From the NCBI GenBank assembly GCA_030433805.1, contig JARUXA010000022.1, positions 1-59,911 on the forward strand: 59,911 nucleotides of DNA, in the 5' to 3' direction. The notes under the pieces were generated by a model. That model did not search any database, was not told the DNA's origin, and saw nothing but the letters and a program-made list of their open reading frames with translations. This DNA comes from Sphingomonas sp. PsM26. Its GTDB lineage: Bacteria > Pseudomonadota > Alphaproteobacteria > Sphingomonadales > Sphingomonadaceae. Below, in pieces: positions 53,506-59,911 of the stretch (the first letter of the stretch is position 1; the number at the start of each line of letters is the position of its first letter). A program made the position numbers and the translations under genes.

Positions 53506-53629
53506 GCTGATGCCCCTGAGAATTCACGATTGACTAGCGTCGCTGGGTTTCCAATGAGCTGGATATGCCGTCCGCCTTATCCTTTGATAAGAGCGCGGCG
53601 GTGGGCACAGTCCAAACTCAGGGTTGGCA

Positions 53630-54532
53630 ATGGATCGTCTGACCAGCATGGCGGTGTTCGTCTCCGTCCTCGAACAGGGCAGCTTTACCGCTGCTGCAGA
53701 GTTGCACGGCATATCAGCAACGATGGTCGCAAAGCACGTCAACGCGCTGGAGGCACGCTTGCGCACTCGGTTGCTACACCGGACCACCCGCCGACTGTCG
53801 CCAACCGACACCGGCCGGCGGTTTGCCGAACGATGCCGACGTTTACTCAGCGACGTCGCCGCAGCCGAGGGGGTCGCGGCAGAGATCGCGGAAACGCCGG
53901 TTGGTCGCCTGCGCATCGCAGCGCCGGTTGCGTTCGGCACGGTACGAGTGGCAGCGTTGCTGGCGATCTACCTCGATCGCTATCCTGAGATGCAGGCGGA
54001 ACTGGTCCTTGGCGACCGCAAGGTAGACCTGATCGACGACGGTTTCGATCTGGCGTTTCGCATTGGTGCACTGACGGACGACTGGCTGGTCGCCCATCCG
54101 CTCGCTCCCTATCGGCTGATGCTTGCGGCGGCGCCGGCCTATCTGGCGCGCCACGGCTACCCTATGACGCCGGCGGACCTACGTGAACACCGCCTGATTG
54201 GCTTTCCGCAATGGGGTGCGGACGAGACATGGATCCTGATCGGTCCAGATGGTGAGCATCGGGTGCCGCTCCCCCCGTCACGGCTTCGCATCGATCACGG
54301 TGCAGCGCTGCGCGAGGTGGCCGCCGCGGGTTTCGGGATTGTCCTGCAATCCTCCGTAACGCTGGAGGGAGATCTGGCTGCGGGTCGCCTGTGCCATGTT
54401 CTGCCAGACTACGCCCCCGAACCACGTCCACTGACGCTGGTCCGCGTGCCTGACCGGCACATGACCGCAGGAATGCGGGCGTTTATCGACATGGTGGAGT
54501 CCGCCTTGGGACGCGAGAAAGCGGAATTGTAG
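53630..54532 (+). CDS. LysR family transcriptional regulator
   Basis: 300 aa. N-terminal wHTH (MDRLTSMAVFVSVLEQGSFT, HGISATMVAKHVNALEARL, LLHRTTRRLSPTDTGRRF). The effector domain is of the CrgA/DsdC-like group (GRLRIAAPVAFGTVRVAALL). Start at 53630; a TTG two codons earlier is less likely. Divergent from the quinone oxidoreductase gene. Confidence 0.92.
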   Translation: MDRLTSMAVFVSVLEQGSFTAAAELHGISATMVAKHVNALEARLRTRLLHRTTRRLSPTDTGRRFAERCRRLLSDVAAAEGVAAEIAETPVGRLRIAAPVAFGTVRVAALLAIYLDRYPEMQAELVLGDRKVDLIDDGFDLAFRIGALTDDWLVAHPLAPYRLMLAAAPAYLARHGYPMTPADLREHRLIGFPQWGADETWILIGPDGEHRVPLPPSRLRIDHGAALREVAAAGFGIVLQSSVTLEGDLAAGRLCHVLPDYAPEPRPLTLVRVPDRHMTAGMRAFIDMVESALGREKAEL

Positions 54533-54611
54533 GCAGTGATCGTGTCGTCACGAGGCTTGCGAAGTAGCCATCGATCGGTGACGTGGACGCGAAATGGCCG
54601 GAGGCGCGACA

Positions 54612-55496
54612 ATGCTAAAGCGAACAGTGGCGGAGAAGATCATCCTGGTAAGTCGATACGCTCTTGCAGCCTGTGCATTGAGCCTATGCTCGCCCGTCGC
54701 TGCTGATGTTCCTCTGACGATGACGCACGGCTATCCGATGGTCCCCGTAGAGATCGTCGGCCGGCAGCACATGTTCGTCCTAGACACGGGTGCCGAGGGC
54801 AGCGCCGTTTATCCTGAAATGGCCAATGAATTGGGGCTACCAGTCGCAGCGGCAGAGACGCTGGTCGGCCAAACTGGATCGGCAGAACTGCCCAACCGTA
54901 CGATCACTTCGCTGCAGATCGACGGGCATCTCTGCGGGCCCCTTAAGGCAACCGAGCTGCCAGCGCGACGTGACGGGCTTCGACTGGCTGGGATCGTCGG
55001 CCTCGACGTGATCGGCAACAAGGTACTGGACCTCGACGTCCCGCATGGTCGCGCAGCGCTGCTGGATGGCGAAGCCGCGACAAGTGCAATCCGCCTATTG
55101 GGCAAGCGGTTCCCCGCCAACCGCGTTACGGGCGGTCTACTCGCCATACCAATCCGGCTTGATGGCGTCATCGGCTGGGCCGTGATCGATACCGGCGCAC
55201 GCGAGACACGTGTAAACAGTGTGTTTGCCCGGGCTGCTAAGCTTGTCGCCGACGCCCGGCCTGCGAGAGCAGTAAACGGAGCCACGCAAAACGCGGTCGC
55301 GGTCACGTCGGCACGCGTGCGGGAGGCGCGATTCCTCGGCAAGCGGCGACACGGGAGGCATGTGGGGGTCGTTGATCTGCCCGTCTTCAAGGCTTTTGGC
55401 CTAGCCGATCGCCCTGCCATGCTGCTCGGCATCGACTGGTTGTCGGACTATCGATTGCTGATCGATTTTCGTGCCGGGTCGGTGTGGTCGCGTTGA
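54612..55496 (+). CDS. retropepsin-like aspartyl protease, exported
   Basis: 294 aa. Start at 54612 has GGAGG seven bases upstream. Signal peptide up to PVAADV. Two retropepsin half-sites are present in one chain: VLDTGAEGSAVYPE near residue 55 and VIDTGARETRVNS near 195, each with the DTG triad, so it is a duplicated (pepsin-like) arrangement. Matching hydrophobic-hydrophobic-Gly strands (IVGLDVIG and LLGIDWL) follow each. Periplasmic; substrate unknown. Confidence 0.87.
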   Translation: MLKRTVAEKIILVSRYALAACALSLCSPVAADVPLTMTHGYPMVPVEIVGRQHMFVLDTGAEGSAVYPEMANELGLPVAAAETLVGQTGSAELPNRTITSLQIDGHLCGPLKATELPARRDGLRLAGIVGLDVIGNKVLDLDVPHGRAALLDGEAATSAIRLLGKRFPANRVTGGLLAIPIRLDGVIGWAVIDTGARETRVNSVFARAAKLVADARPARAVNGATQNAVAVTSARVREARFLGKRRHGRHVGVVDLPVFKAFGLADRPAMLLGIDWLSDYRLLIDFRAGSVWSR

Positions 55497-55559
55497 TCTA
55501 CAGGCTATCGGTAAGAGCCATCACAAATAAAGTGACCATTTTAGCTTTCGAGGTAGAGC

Positions 55560-55907
55560 ATGGAACGTGACAAACTTATTGTTATCAAACCTGGCTTTGC
55601 CGATCCCGCGTATCCCGGCAATCGGTTCTACTGTTGGCATTGCGCCCTGATTGAGGGCATCCTCGCCAGCTTTCCCGACCTCGCAACGAAAATCGATGTT
55701 CTTCGTATCGACTGGCCTCGACCGAGGCAGGAGGTCATCGAACTCATCGGTGTCGAACACCAGTCGCTACCGGTTCTGATTCTGGCCGACGATGCCGAGG
55801 ACGGACTATCGACAGGTCGCTACGGTGAGAGGCGTTTCGTTGAGGGCAAGGACGCTATTCTTGAGGCGTTGTCCCGCCGGCACAACATCCCCTTCCCGCA
55901 TCCATGA
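55560..55907 (+). CDS. DUF3088 thioredoxin-fold protein
   Basis: 115 aa with GAGGT before the ATG. FYCWHCALIEGILASFP carries a CxxC motif in thioredoxin-like position, and LPVLILADD matches the cis-Pro loop. DUF3088 proteins are small cytosolic proteins of unknown role, probably thiol-disulfide related. About 60 bp after the protease gene, possibly co-transcribed. Confidence 0.87.
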   Translation: MERDKLIVIKPGFADPAYPGNRFYCWHCALIEGILASFPDLATKIDVLRIDWPRPRQEVIELIGVEHQSLPVLILADDAEDGLSTGRYGERRFVEGKDAILEALSRRHNIPFPHP

Positions 55908-56078
55908 AGAATCATCTCAAGGCGACGTCATGACGTTCGAGGCCGGTCCTCGAACGTGGCAAGCTCGGAATTAAAAAGCCCGATTACCTCGTCCATGCGG
56001 AGCGGCAGACTCTCCCTTTAGATGCTCGGGCAATGTAATCGTCGAGGCTGTGCGACGGGGTGCTCCCAAGCTAAGTGG

Positions 56079-57407
56079 CTATCCGTTTGCTTGATTGCGC
56101 ATTCGAGATGCGGCGCGTCGCTGCAAAGCCGACCGCAGCGGGAGGTCCCACCATCGATAGGCGGCGACGGCGAACAGGATTGTAAACACGTACAGCGCGA
56201 AAGCTACCGGCACCGCCGCTGCCGTTTCGCTTTTCGCGATCCAGTTCATGTAAAGGTACACGAACGGGTAATGCGTGATGTAGAGCGGGTAGGATATCTG
56301 CCCGGCCGCCTGGCACAGTCGCTGTGTGACTGGAGCGCCAGACGAATGTCGGCCGACCGCGATGATCACCGGGAACAGGATCAGCACGCACAACGCCTGA
56401 TACAGGCCGTTCAATTTGAGTGCACCGTAGGCCGGCAGCACTGGAGCGGCAAAGGCTAGCCCCAACACGATACTCAGCGGCACGAAGCCCAATTCCCATT
56501 GTGGCAGACGATCACGCAACCGAAAGATTAGCAGGCCGGTAATGAAAGGATATGCAAGCCTTACCGGCGCCCCCCAGAAATTGGAAAGACCCCAGCCGGT
56601 GTCATACGAGCCGAGCGACAACGCGGTCACCGCTGATACAAGTCCGGCGCCGACGGCCGCTGCCGCCAAGGTACGCGTGCTGAGCCGCCGGAGCACCAGG
56701 GCATATGCCAGATTGCCAACATATTCCTGCAGCAGCGTCCATGCCGGCGCATTGAGTGGATGGCTGTCACCCAGTCGGTTGGGGAGCGGCGCGGATGGCA
56801 GCGCGAGTAAGGCTGCGATAAACGCGAATGCCACCAGAAGGATCGAAGCGTTCTGACGGCCCCCCGCAAACGGATCGCCGATATAGCTCACCAGTCCCAG
56901 CAACGCACCGAGTACGACAAGCGGATGTAGCCGGATGAGCCGGCGGACGAGGAACTGCTGTGTGGTCATCTCGTCCCAGCGATCGTCATAGGCATAACCG
57001 ATGACGAAGCCCGACAATGCAAAGAAGAAGTCGACTGCCAGATACGCGTGCGGCAACAGCAGGCGCGGCGCATCGAACATCACCGTGATGCCCTGAATAT
57101 GGAATGCGACGACGAGCAGCGCTGCCGTACCACGCAGGCCGTCGAGCACCTCGAAATGCGCCTTGTCACCGCGAACCGGGCCTGAGCCTGCCTCTTTCAC
57201 AGAAGTATCGTAGCCGAGCTTGGCCTGCGCAATTAGGGCGGCACGGCTAGTTTCGGGATGAAACTGCGTCTCTTTGTGATCGCGCATTGCTTGCTTAGCG
57301 CGCTCATGCGCCTCGCCGGTGGTTGCGTGAATGGCATCCAGCAGTTCGGCATATCGGTGAGCCCACCGCTCTTTTCGCCCCACAGTGGTGTTGGGATTGG
57401 AAAACAC
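56079..57407 (-). CDS. acyltransferase 3 family membrane protein with odd N-terminus
   Basis: 442 aa. The core (about residue 85 on) is acyltransferase family 3: FEVLDGLRGTAALLVVAFHI, YLAVDFFFALSGFVIGYAYD with the typical Arg and His, then ten helices. These enzymes acylate surface sugars such as exopolysaccharides. The first 85 residues are a charged soluble stretch (RKERWAHRYAELLDAIHATT, HERAKQAMRDHKETQFHPET) that the family does not usually have. The gene start overlaps a truncated esterase on the other strand, so the N-terminus may have been created by a rearrangement; a shorter start inside is possible. Confidence 0.85.
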   Translation of the reverse strand: MFSNPNTTVGRKERWAHRYAELLDAIHATTGEAHERAKQAMRDHKETQFHPETSRAALIAQAKLGYDTSVKEAGSGPVRGDKAHFEVLDGLRGTAALLVVAFHIQGITVMFDAPRLLLPHAYLAVDFFFALSGFVIGYAYDDRWDEMTTQQFLVRRLIRLHPLVVLGALLGLVSYIGDPFAGGRQNASILLVAFAFIAALLALPSAPLPNRLGDSHPLNAPAWTLLQEYVGNLAYALVLRRLSTRTLAAAAVGAGLVSAVTALSLGSYDTGWGLSNFWGAPVRLAYPFITGLLIFRLRDRLPQWELGFVPLSIVLGLAFAAPVLPAYGALKLNGLYQALCVLILFPVIIAVGRHSSGAPVTQRLCQAAGQISYPLYITHYPFVYLYMNWIAKSETAAAVPVAFALYVFTILFAVAAYRWWDLPLRSALQRRAASRMRNQANG

Positions 57408-57896
57408 CCAACGCGCGATTGGACTGCTTCGGCAGCAAGCATTGTCTTACGGGATCGATCCGCACGAGATTGGCGTCATCGGCTTCTCGGCGGGTGCTTA
57501 CCTGGCTGCCAATATGAGCAACACCGAAGATCGCACCTATTCCCTTGCGGACGCGGCTGACCGACAATCGCCACGGCCTGACTTCGCGATCGTCGCCTAT
57601 ACGGCGCGCATGCTGGACAGCAGCAGGGGCAGAAACAGTCTCGAACTCAGGCCATATGTGACTATCAGTCCCAAGGCACCGCCGACGATGATCCTTCATG
57701 CCATGAACGATCCCATGGATGCGGTTCGGCCACCAATGGCCTATGCCCTGGCGCTCAGCGATGCGGGCGTGCCGATCGACTTGCGTCTCTACGCCAAAGG
57801 GGGCCATGCCTTTGGGATGCGGCCTACAGCCGATCTATTACGCGGGAATGGCCGGGACAGGTCAAACAATGGCTGCACAGCATCGGCATGTTGTGA
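57385..57896 (+). pseudogene. 5'-truncated, frameshifted alpha/beta hydrolase (acetylesterase type)
   Basis: Remnant of a BD-FAE/acetyl-esterase-like gene. It begins abruptly at GLENTQRAIGLLRQQ, lacking the first strands and HGGG oxyanion loop. Nucleophile GFSAGAYLAAN, Asp region HAMNDPMDAV and catalytic KGGHAFGMR are present. Near 57835 one base is missing (expected CCGATCCTATTACG): the correct tail (TREWPGQVKQWLHSIGML, stop at 57894) is in the next frame. No ribosome site. Not functional. Confidence 0.78.
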
Positions 57897-57961
57897 CGCC
57901 TCGGAAAGCGGACGGTCCGCACTCCACCAAACCCGGACATTCACGGCCGACACGCATCGAA

Positions 57962-58030
57962 TTTTGCATCAAGCGATGCCGCGATTTCAGCGGCTTCAAG
58001 CCTGATGCAAAACTTGTGAGTTTTGCATCA
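57962..58030. repeat. palindrome TGATGCAAAACT with a half copy
   Basis: TGATGCAAAACT (58003-58014), loop TGTG, AGTTTTGCATCA (58019-58030): perfect 12-bp arms. A separate half site TTTTGCATCA is at 57962-57971. A degenerate full copy lies at 59375-59401. Could be an operator or the end of a small mobile repeat. Confidence 0.6.
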
Positions 58031-58102
58031 AAGAACGCGGCGCCGGTACGTTTACATGATCTGGTTGTCGGCTTGGGCGAGTAGCGGGACCGACCGGACT
58101 GC

Positions 58103-58825
58103 TCAATCCGTCTGATGCAGACGGCGGTGTAAGTAGTTGTCGTCAAATCCGGCGATCTGGACCAGCTTCACTGGGTCTATGATCGTCACGCTGCCCCGTT
58201 TGAGCGCCATCGCACCCGCGAGCCGAAGTTCTTTGAGAACACGATTGATATGAACTGGTGTCATACCGAGTGCATCGGCGAGGATGACTTGCGACATCGG
58301 CAGTGAGAAGTCGCCATCGTGGGTCAGACCGATGTTACGCGCCCGCAGGTACAGTTCGCAGATCAGATGCGCGACGCGTTCGGTCGAACTGCGCCGCCCC
58401 ATGCTGACGATCCATGCCCGCATGATGCCTTCGTCCACAAGTTGGGCCGTATACATTGCGCGCGCGATGTTAGGATGTTCGTCCATCATGGACTGCATCT
58501 CGGTGCGGGACACCGTTGCGACGAGCGAGGGAGCGACCGCCTGGATACTGTGATCCATTTTCTCCAGCATCTTGATGTGAAGATCGCAGGCATCACCCGG
58601 CATCATGAACGCCATAATTTGCCGCGAGCCGTTGGGCAGGATCTTGTAGCGGCATAGCCACCCTTCCAGGACCACCAGCATGGGCCCGGTTTCGTCGCCC
58701 TCACGGATCAAATCCTTCCGGGCAGCATAGCGTCGAGGGCGCGATGTCACCGCTTCAAGCGCAGCGACATCGCGAGCTGTGAGATCGACCATACCGCTCA
58801 TTTTCTGGACGAACCGATTAGTCAT
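58103..58825 (-). CDS. Crp/Fnr family transcriptional regulator
   Basis: 240 aa. The cyclic-nucleotide-type beta-roll domain is at 15-130 (RKDLIREGDETGPMLVVLEG, WLCRYKILPNGSRQIMAFMM) and the HTH at 165-225 (DFSLPMSQVILADALGMTPV, HINRVLKELRLAGAMALKRG). No Fnr-type Cys cluster and no clear cAMP-binding set, so the signal is unknown. Divergent from the 101-aa gene. Confidence 0.92.
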   Translation of the reverse strand: MTNRFVQKMSGMVDLTARDVAALEAVTSRPRRYAARKDLIREGDETGPMLVVLEGWLCRYKILPNGSRQIMAFMMPGDACDLHIKMLEKMDHSIQAVAPSLVATVSRTEMQSMMDEHPNIARAMYTAQLVDEGIMRAWIVSMGRRSSTERVAHLICELYLRARNIGLTHDGDFSLPMSQVILADALGMTPVHINRVLKELRLAGAMALKRGSVTIIDPVKLVQIAGFDDNYLHRRLHQTD

Positions 58826-58873
58826 AATGCGGTTCTACCGCTGAATCCTCAGTCGTGATATCGCCCATAAACA

Positions 58874-58903
58874 TTGACGATTGTTATTATAGATTGAGAT
58901 AAT
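58874..58903 (+). promoter_or_regulatory. sigma-70-like promoter
   Basis: TTGACG (58874-58879), 18 bases, GATAAT (58898-58903) in an AT-rich section about 100 bp before the 101-aa gene. Reasonable match to a housekeeping promoter reading rightward. Confidence 0.4.
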
Positions 58904-59003
58904 TTGCCGCAGGCTCGCTATAGGAGGTGCATCGTCGATACGTTGAACCAGGCGTCGACCACAGAAAGAATATCAGACTCTAGCCTGTATAAAGGCGCTT
59001 CCC

Positions 59004-59309
59004 ATGCCCACCAATGATGACAATTCCGCGATGCGGGGGATCATGCCTCCGATGCCTGATCCGCACGGCCACGCTGCGCTGCTCCTGGTCGAAAGCCTGA
59101 TACATGGGCTGCTAACGCGCTCGATAATCACCATCGACGACGCGATCGATATCGTTGAAAGCGCGGACAGCGTGCAGATCGACGTTGCCGAGGCGGCGGA
59201 TGGAGCCGGTGCGCCAATGTGGCAGTCTCATGCCCTACTCACGGCTATCTTGGAATCGCTGAAATACGATGCCGATGGCGGATCAGCGTCACTTCAACCC
59301 GTGCAATAG
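59004..59309 (+). CDS. hypothetical 101-aa protein
   Basis: Small soluble protein (PDPHGHAALLLVESLIHGLL, RSIITIDDAIDIVESADSVQ) with helical character and an acidic middle. It resembles short uncharacterised proteins of sphingomonads by eye. No strong ribosome site before 59004 (GGCGC); internal ATGs at 59031 and 59043 are alternatives. Confidence 0.62.
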   Translation: MPTNDDNSAMRGIMPPMPDPHGHAALLLVESLIHGLLTRSIITIDDAIDIVESADSVQIDVAEAADGAGAPMWQSHALLTAILESLKYDADGGSASLQPVQ

Positions 59310-59374
59310 GGCTTGTGTTAAAACCCGTCCGCTACGCCAATACTGGGCTATTTATGCCAGTAAGCCATTTGATT

Positions 59375-59401
59375 TGATACAAAACTTTTAGGTTTTCATC
59401 A
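59375..59401. repeat. degenerate copy of the TGATGCAAAACT palindrome
   Basis: TGATACAAAACT, loop TTTA, GGTTTTCATCA. Same layout as 58003-58030, with two arm mismatches and one base fewer on the right arm. Confidence 0.45.
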
Positions 59402-59479
59402 GGAACGACAGGGTTTGGTGGATCGCGGCCGTCGCGGGGATGGCAGTGACAGGCGGAATTTCCTGCAACCTGTCCATCG

Positions 59480-59497
59480 TTCCCGCGTAGGCGGGAA
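59480..59497. repeat. REP-like palindrome TTCCCGC/GCGGGAA
   Basis: TTCCCGC (59480-59486), GTAG, GCGGGAA (59491-59497), inside CGTTCCCGCGTAGGCGGGAA followed by TCCAT. This is the core of an intergenic palindromic repeat common in many proteobacteria, including sphingomonads. Immediately left of the IS481-type element. Confidence 0.6.
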
Positions 59498-59506
59498 TCC
59501 ATTAGG

Positions 59507-59911
59507 TGTTTGATCCCACGGTTTGATGGTGCGATCCTTCGTTGGAATGGAAGGAAGCCGTATGGGACAAGTACGTCACGGGAGCGCCACGACCACGCAC
59601 GCCGTCAGAGCAGCAATACAGCGATCGCAAGCTTCGCTCTCGACGCTGAGCCGAGAGCTGGGGATCAACCCGAAGACGGTGGCAAAGTGGCGCAAGCGGG
59701 CAACGGTTGAGGATCTGAAGACCGGGCCGAAGGCCCCTCACTCCACGACCTTGACCCAAGCCGAGGAGGCAGCGGTCGTCGCATTCCGGCGTCACACATT
59801 ACTGCCTCTCGACGATTGCCTATACGCGTTGCAGCCGTCGATCCCGCATCTGACACGGTCAGCGCTGCACCGCTGCCTGCAACGGCACGGCATATCCCGT
59901 CTGCCGGACAT
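59507..59911 (+). mobile_element. IS481-family element, left part only
   Basis: Begins at about TGTTTGATCCCACGGTTTGA (59507), a TG-start typical of IS481 ends, followed after 35 bases by the transposase start. The right end lies outside the window, so boundaries and target duplication cannot be confirmed. Confidence 0.6.
59562..59911 (+). CDS. IS481 family transposase, 3' end outside the window
   Basis: Frame open from ATG 59562 to the window end (116 codons). Starts MGQVRHGSATTTHAVRAAIQ and shows the N-terminal HTH (LSTLSRELGINPKTVAKWRK) and the linker with RSALHRCLQRHGISRLPD, which precede the DDE domain in IS481 transposases. The catalytic part is not in the window. GGAAGG upstream acts as ribosome site. 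Confidence 0.85.
   Translation, partial: MGQVRHGSATTTHAVRAAIQRSQASLSTLSRELGINPKTVAKWRKRATVEDLKTGPKAPHSTTLTQAEEAAVVAFRRHTLLPLDDCLYALQPSIPHLTRSALHRCLQRHGISRLPD

Overview
The window looks like chromosomal or large-replicon DNA of a Sphingomonas-type alphaproteobacterium. The sequence is GC-rich, with a TonB receptor, DUF3617 and DUF4142 secreted proteins, a paoABC operon, MHYT-GGDEF-EAL and carotenoid oxygenase genes, and EcfG-type promoter motifs, all common in Sphingomonadaceae. This assignment is by resemblance only. I see no rRNA, tRNA or CRISPR array.

Layout. 1-3.4 kb: end of a small secreted protein gene, divergent TonB receptor, DUF3617 protein. 4-6 kb: hybrid histidine kinase with a frameshift, closed by a perfect bidirectional terminator. 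6.3-19 kb: stress and redox metabolism. A lipase-DUF4142 pair faces a seven-cistron operon (alpha/beta hydrolase fused to a royal-jelly-type protein, SDR, catalase-like protein, paoA, paoB, paoC, quinone-oxidoreductase-like enzyme). The two share a promoter region carrying GGAAC...GTT motifs on both strands. An opposing operon follows (29-aa peptide, 82-aa protein, cupin, SDR with an internal deletion, membrane protein). 19-27.4 kb: a TPP-dependent enzyme, then ydeP-cyoABCD, a molybdopterin oxidoreductase fused by overlaps to a bo3-type quinol oxidase operon; cyoB is frameshifted exactly at its Cu-B motif.

27.4-33 kb is an accessory block: an intact IS1182-family element, a prlF-yhaV toxin-antitoxin pair with an unknown 353-aa gene downstream, a dif-like 11-6-11 palindrome, and a three-gene operon ending in a tyrosine recombinase. 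33-49.9 kb: membrane proteins, an alpha/beta hydrolase, an ABC exporter (permease frameshifted) opposite a DUF2975/HTH pair, a c-di-GMP cluster (EAL, MHYT-GGDEF-EAL, GAF), VOC/AraC, carotenoid oxygenase with divergent TetR, and a CPBP protease divergent from a membrane protein plus winged-helix regulator. A 53-bp structured repeat, always in the same orientation, sits in five intergenic gaps of this section, with a shortened sixth copy. 50-59.9 kb: an orphan unknown gene, P-loop kinase, quinone oxidoreductase/LysR pair, retropepsin-like protease, DUF3088, acyltransferase overlapping a decayed esterase, Crp-type regulator, small conserved gene, and the start of an IS481-family element.

Four otherwise well-conserved genes carry single-base frameshifts. 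These are either real decay or uncorrected indels in the assembly, and read-level checking would decide.
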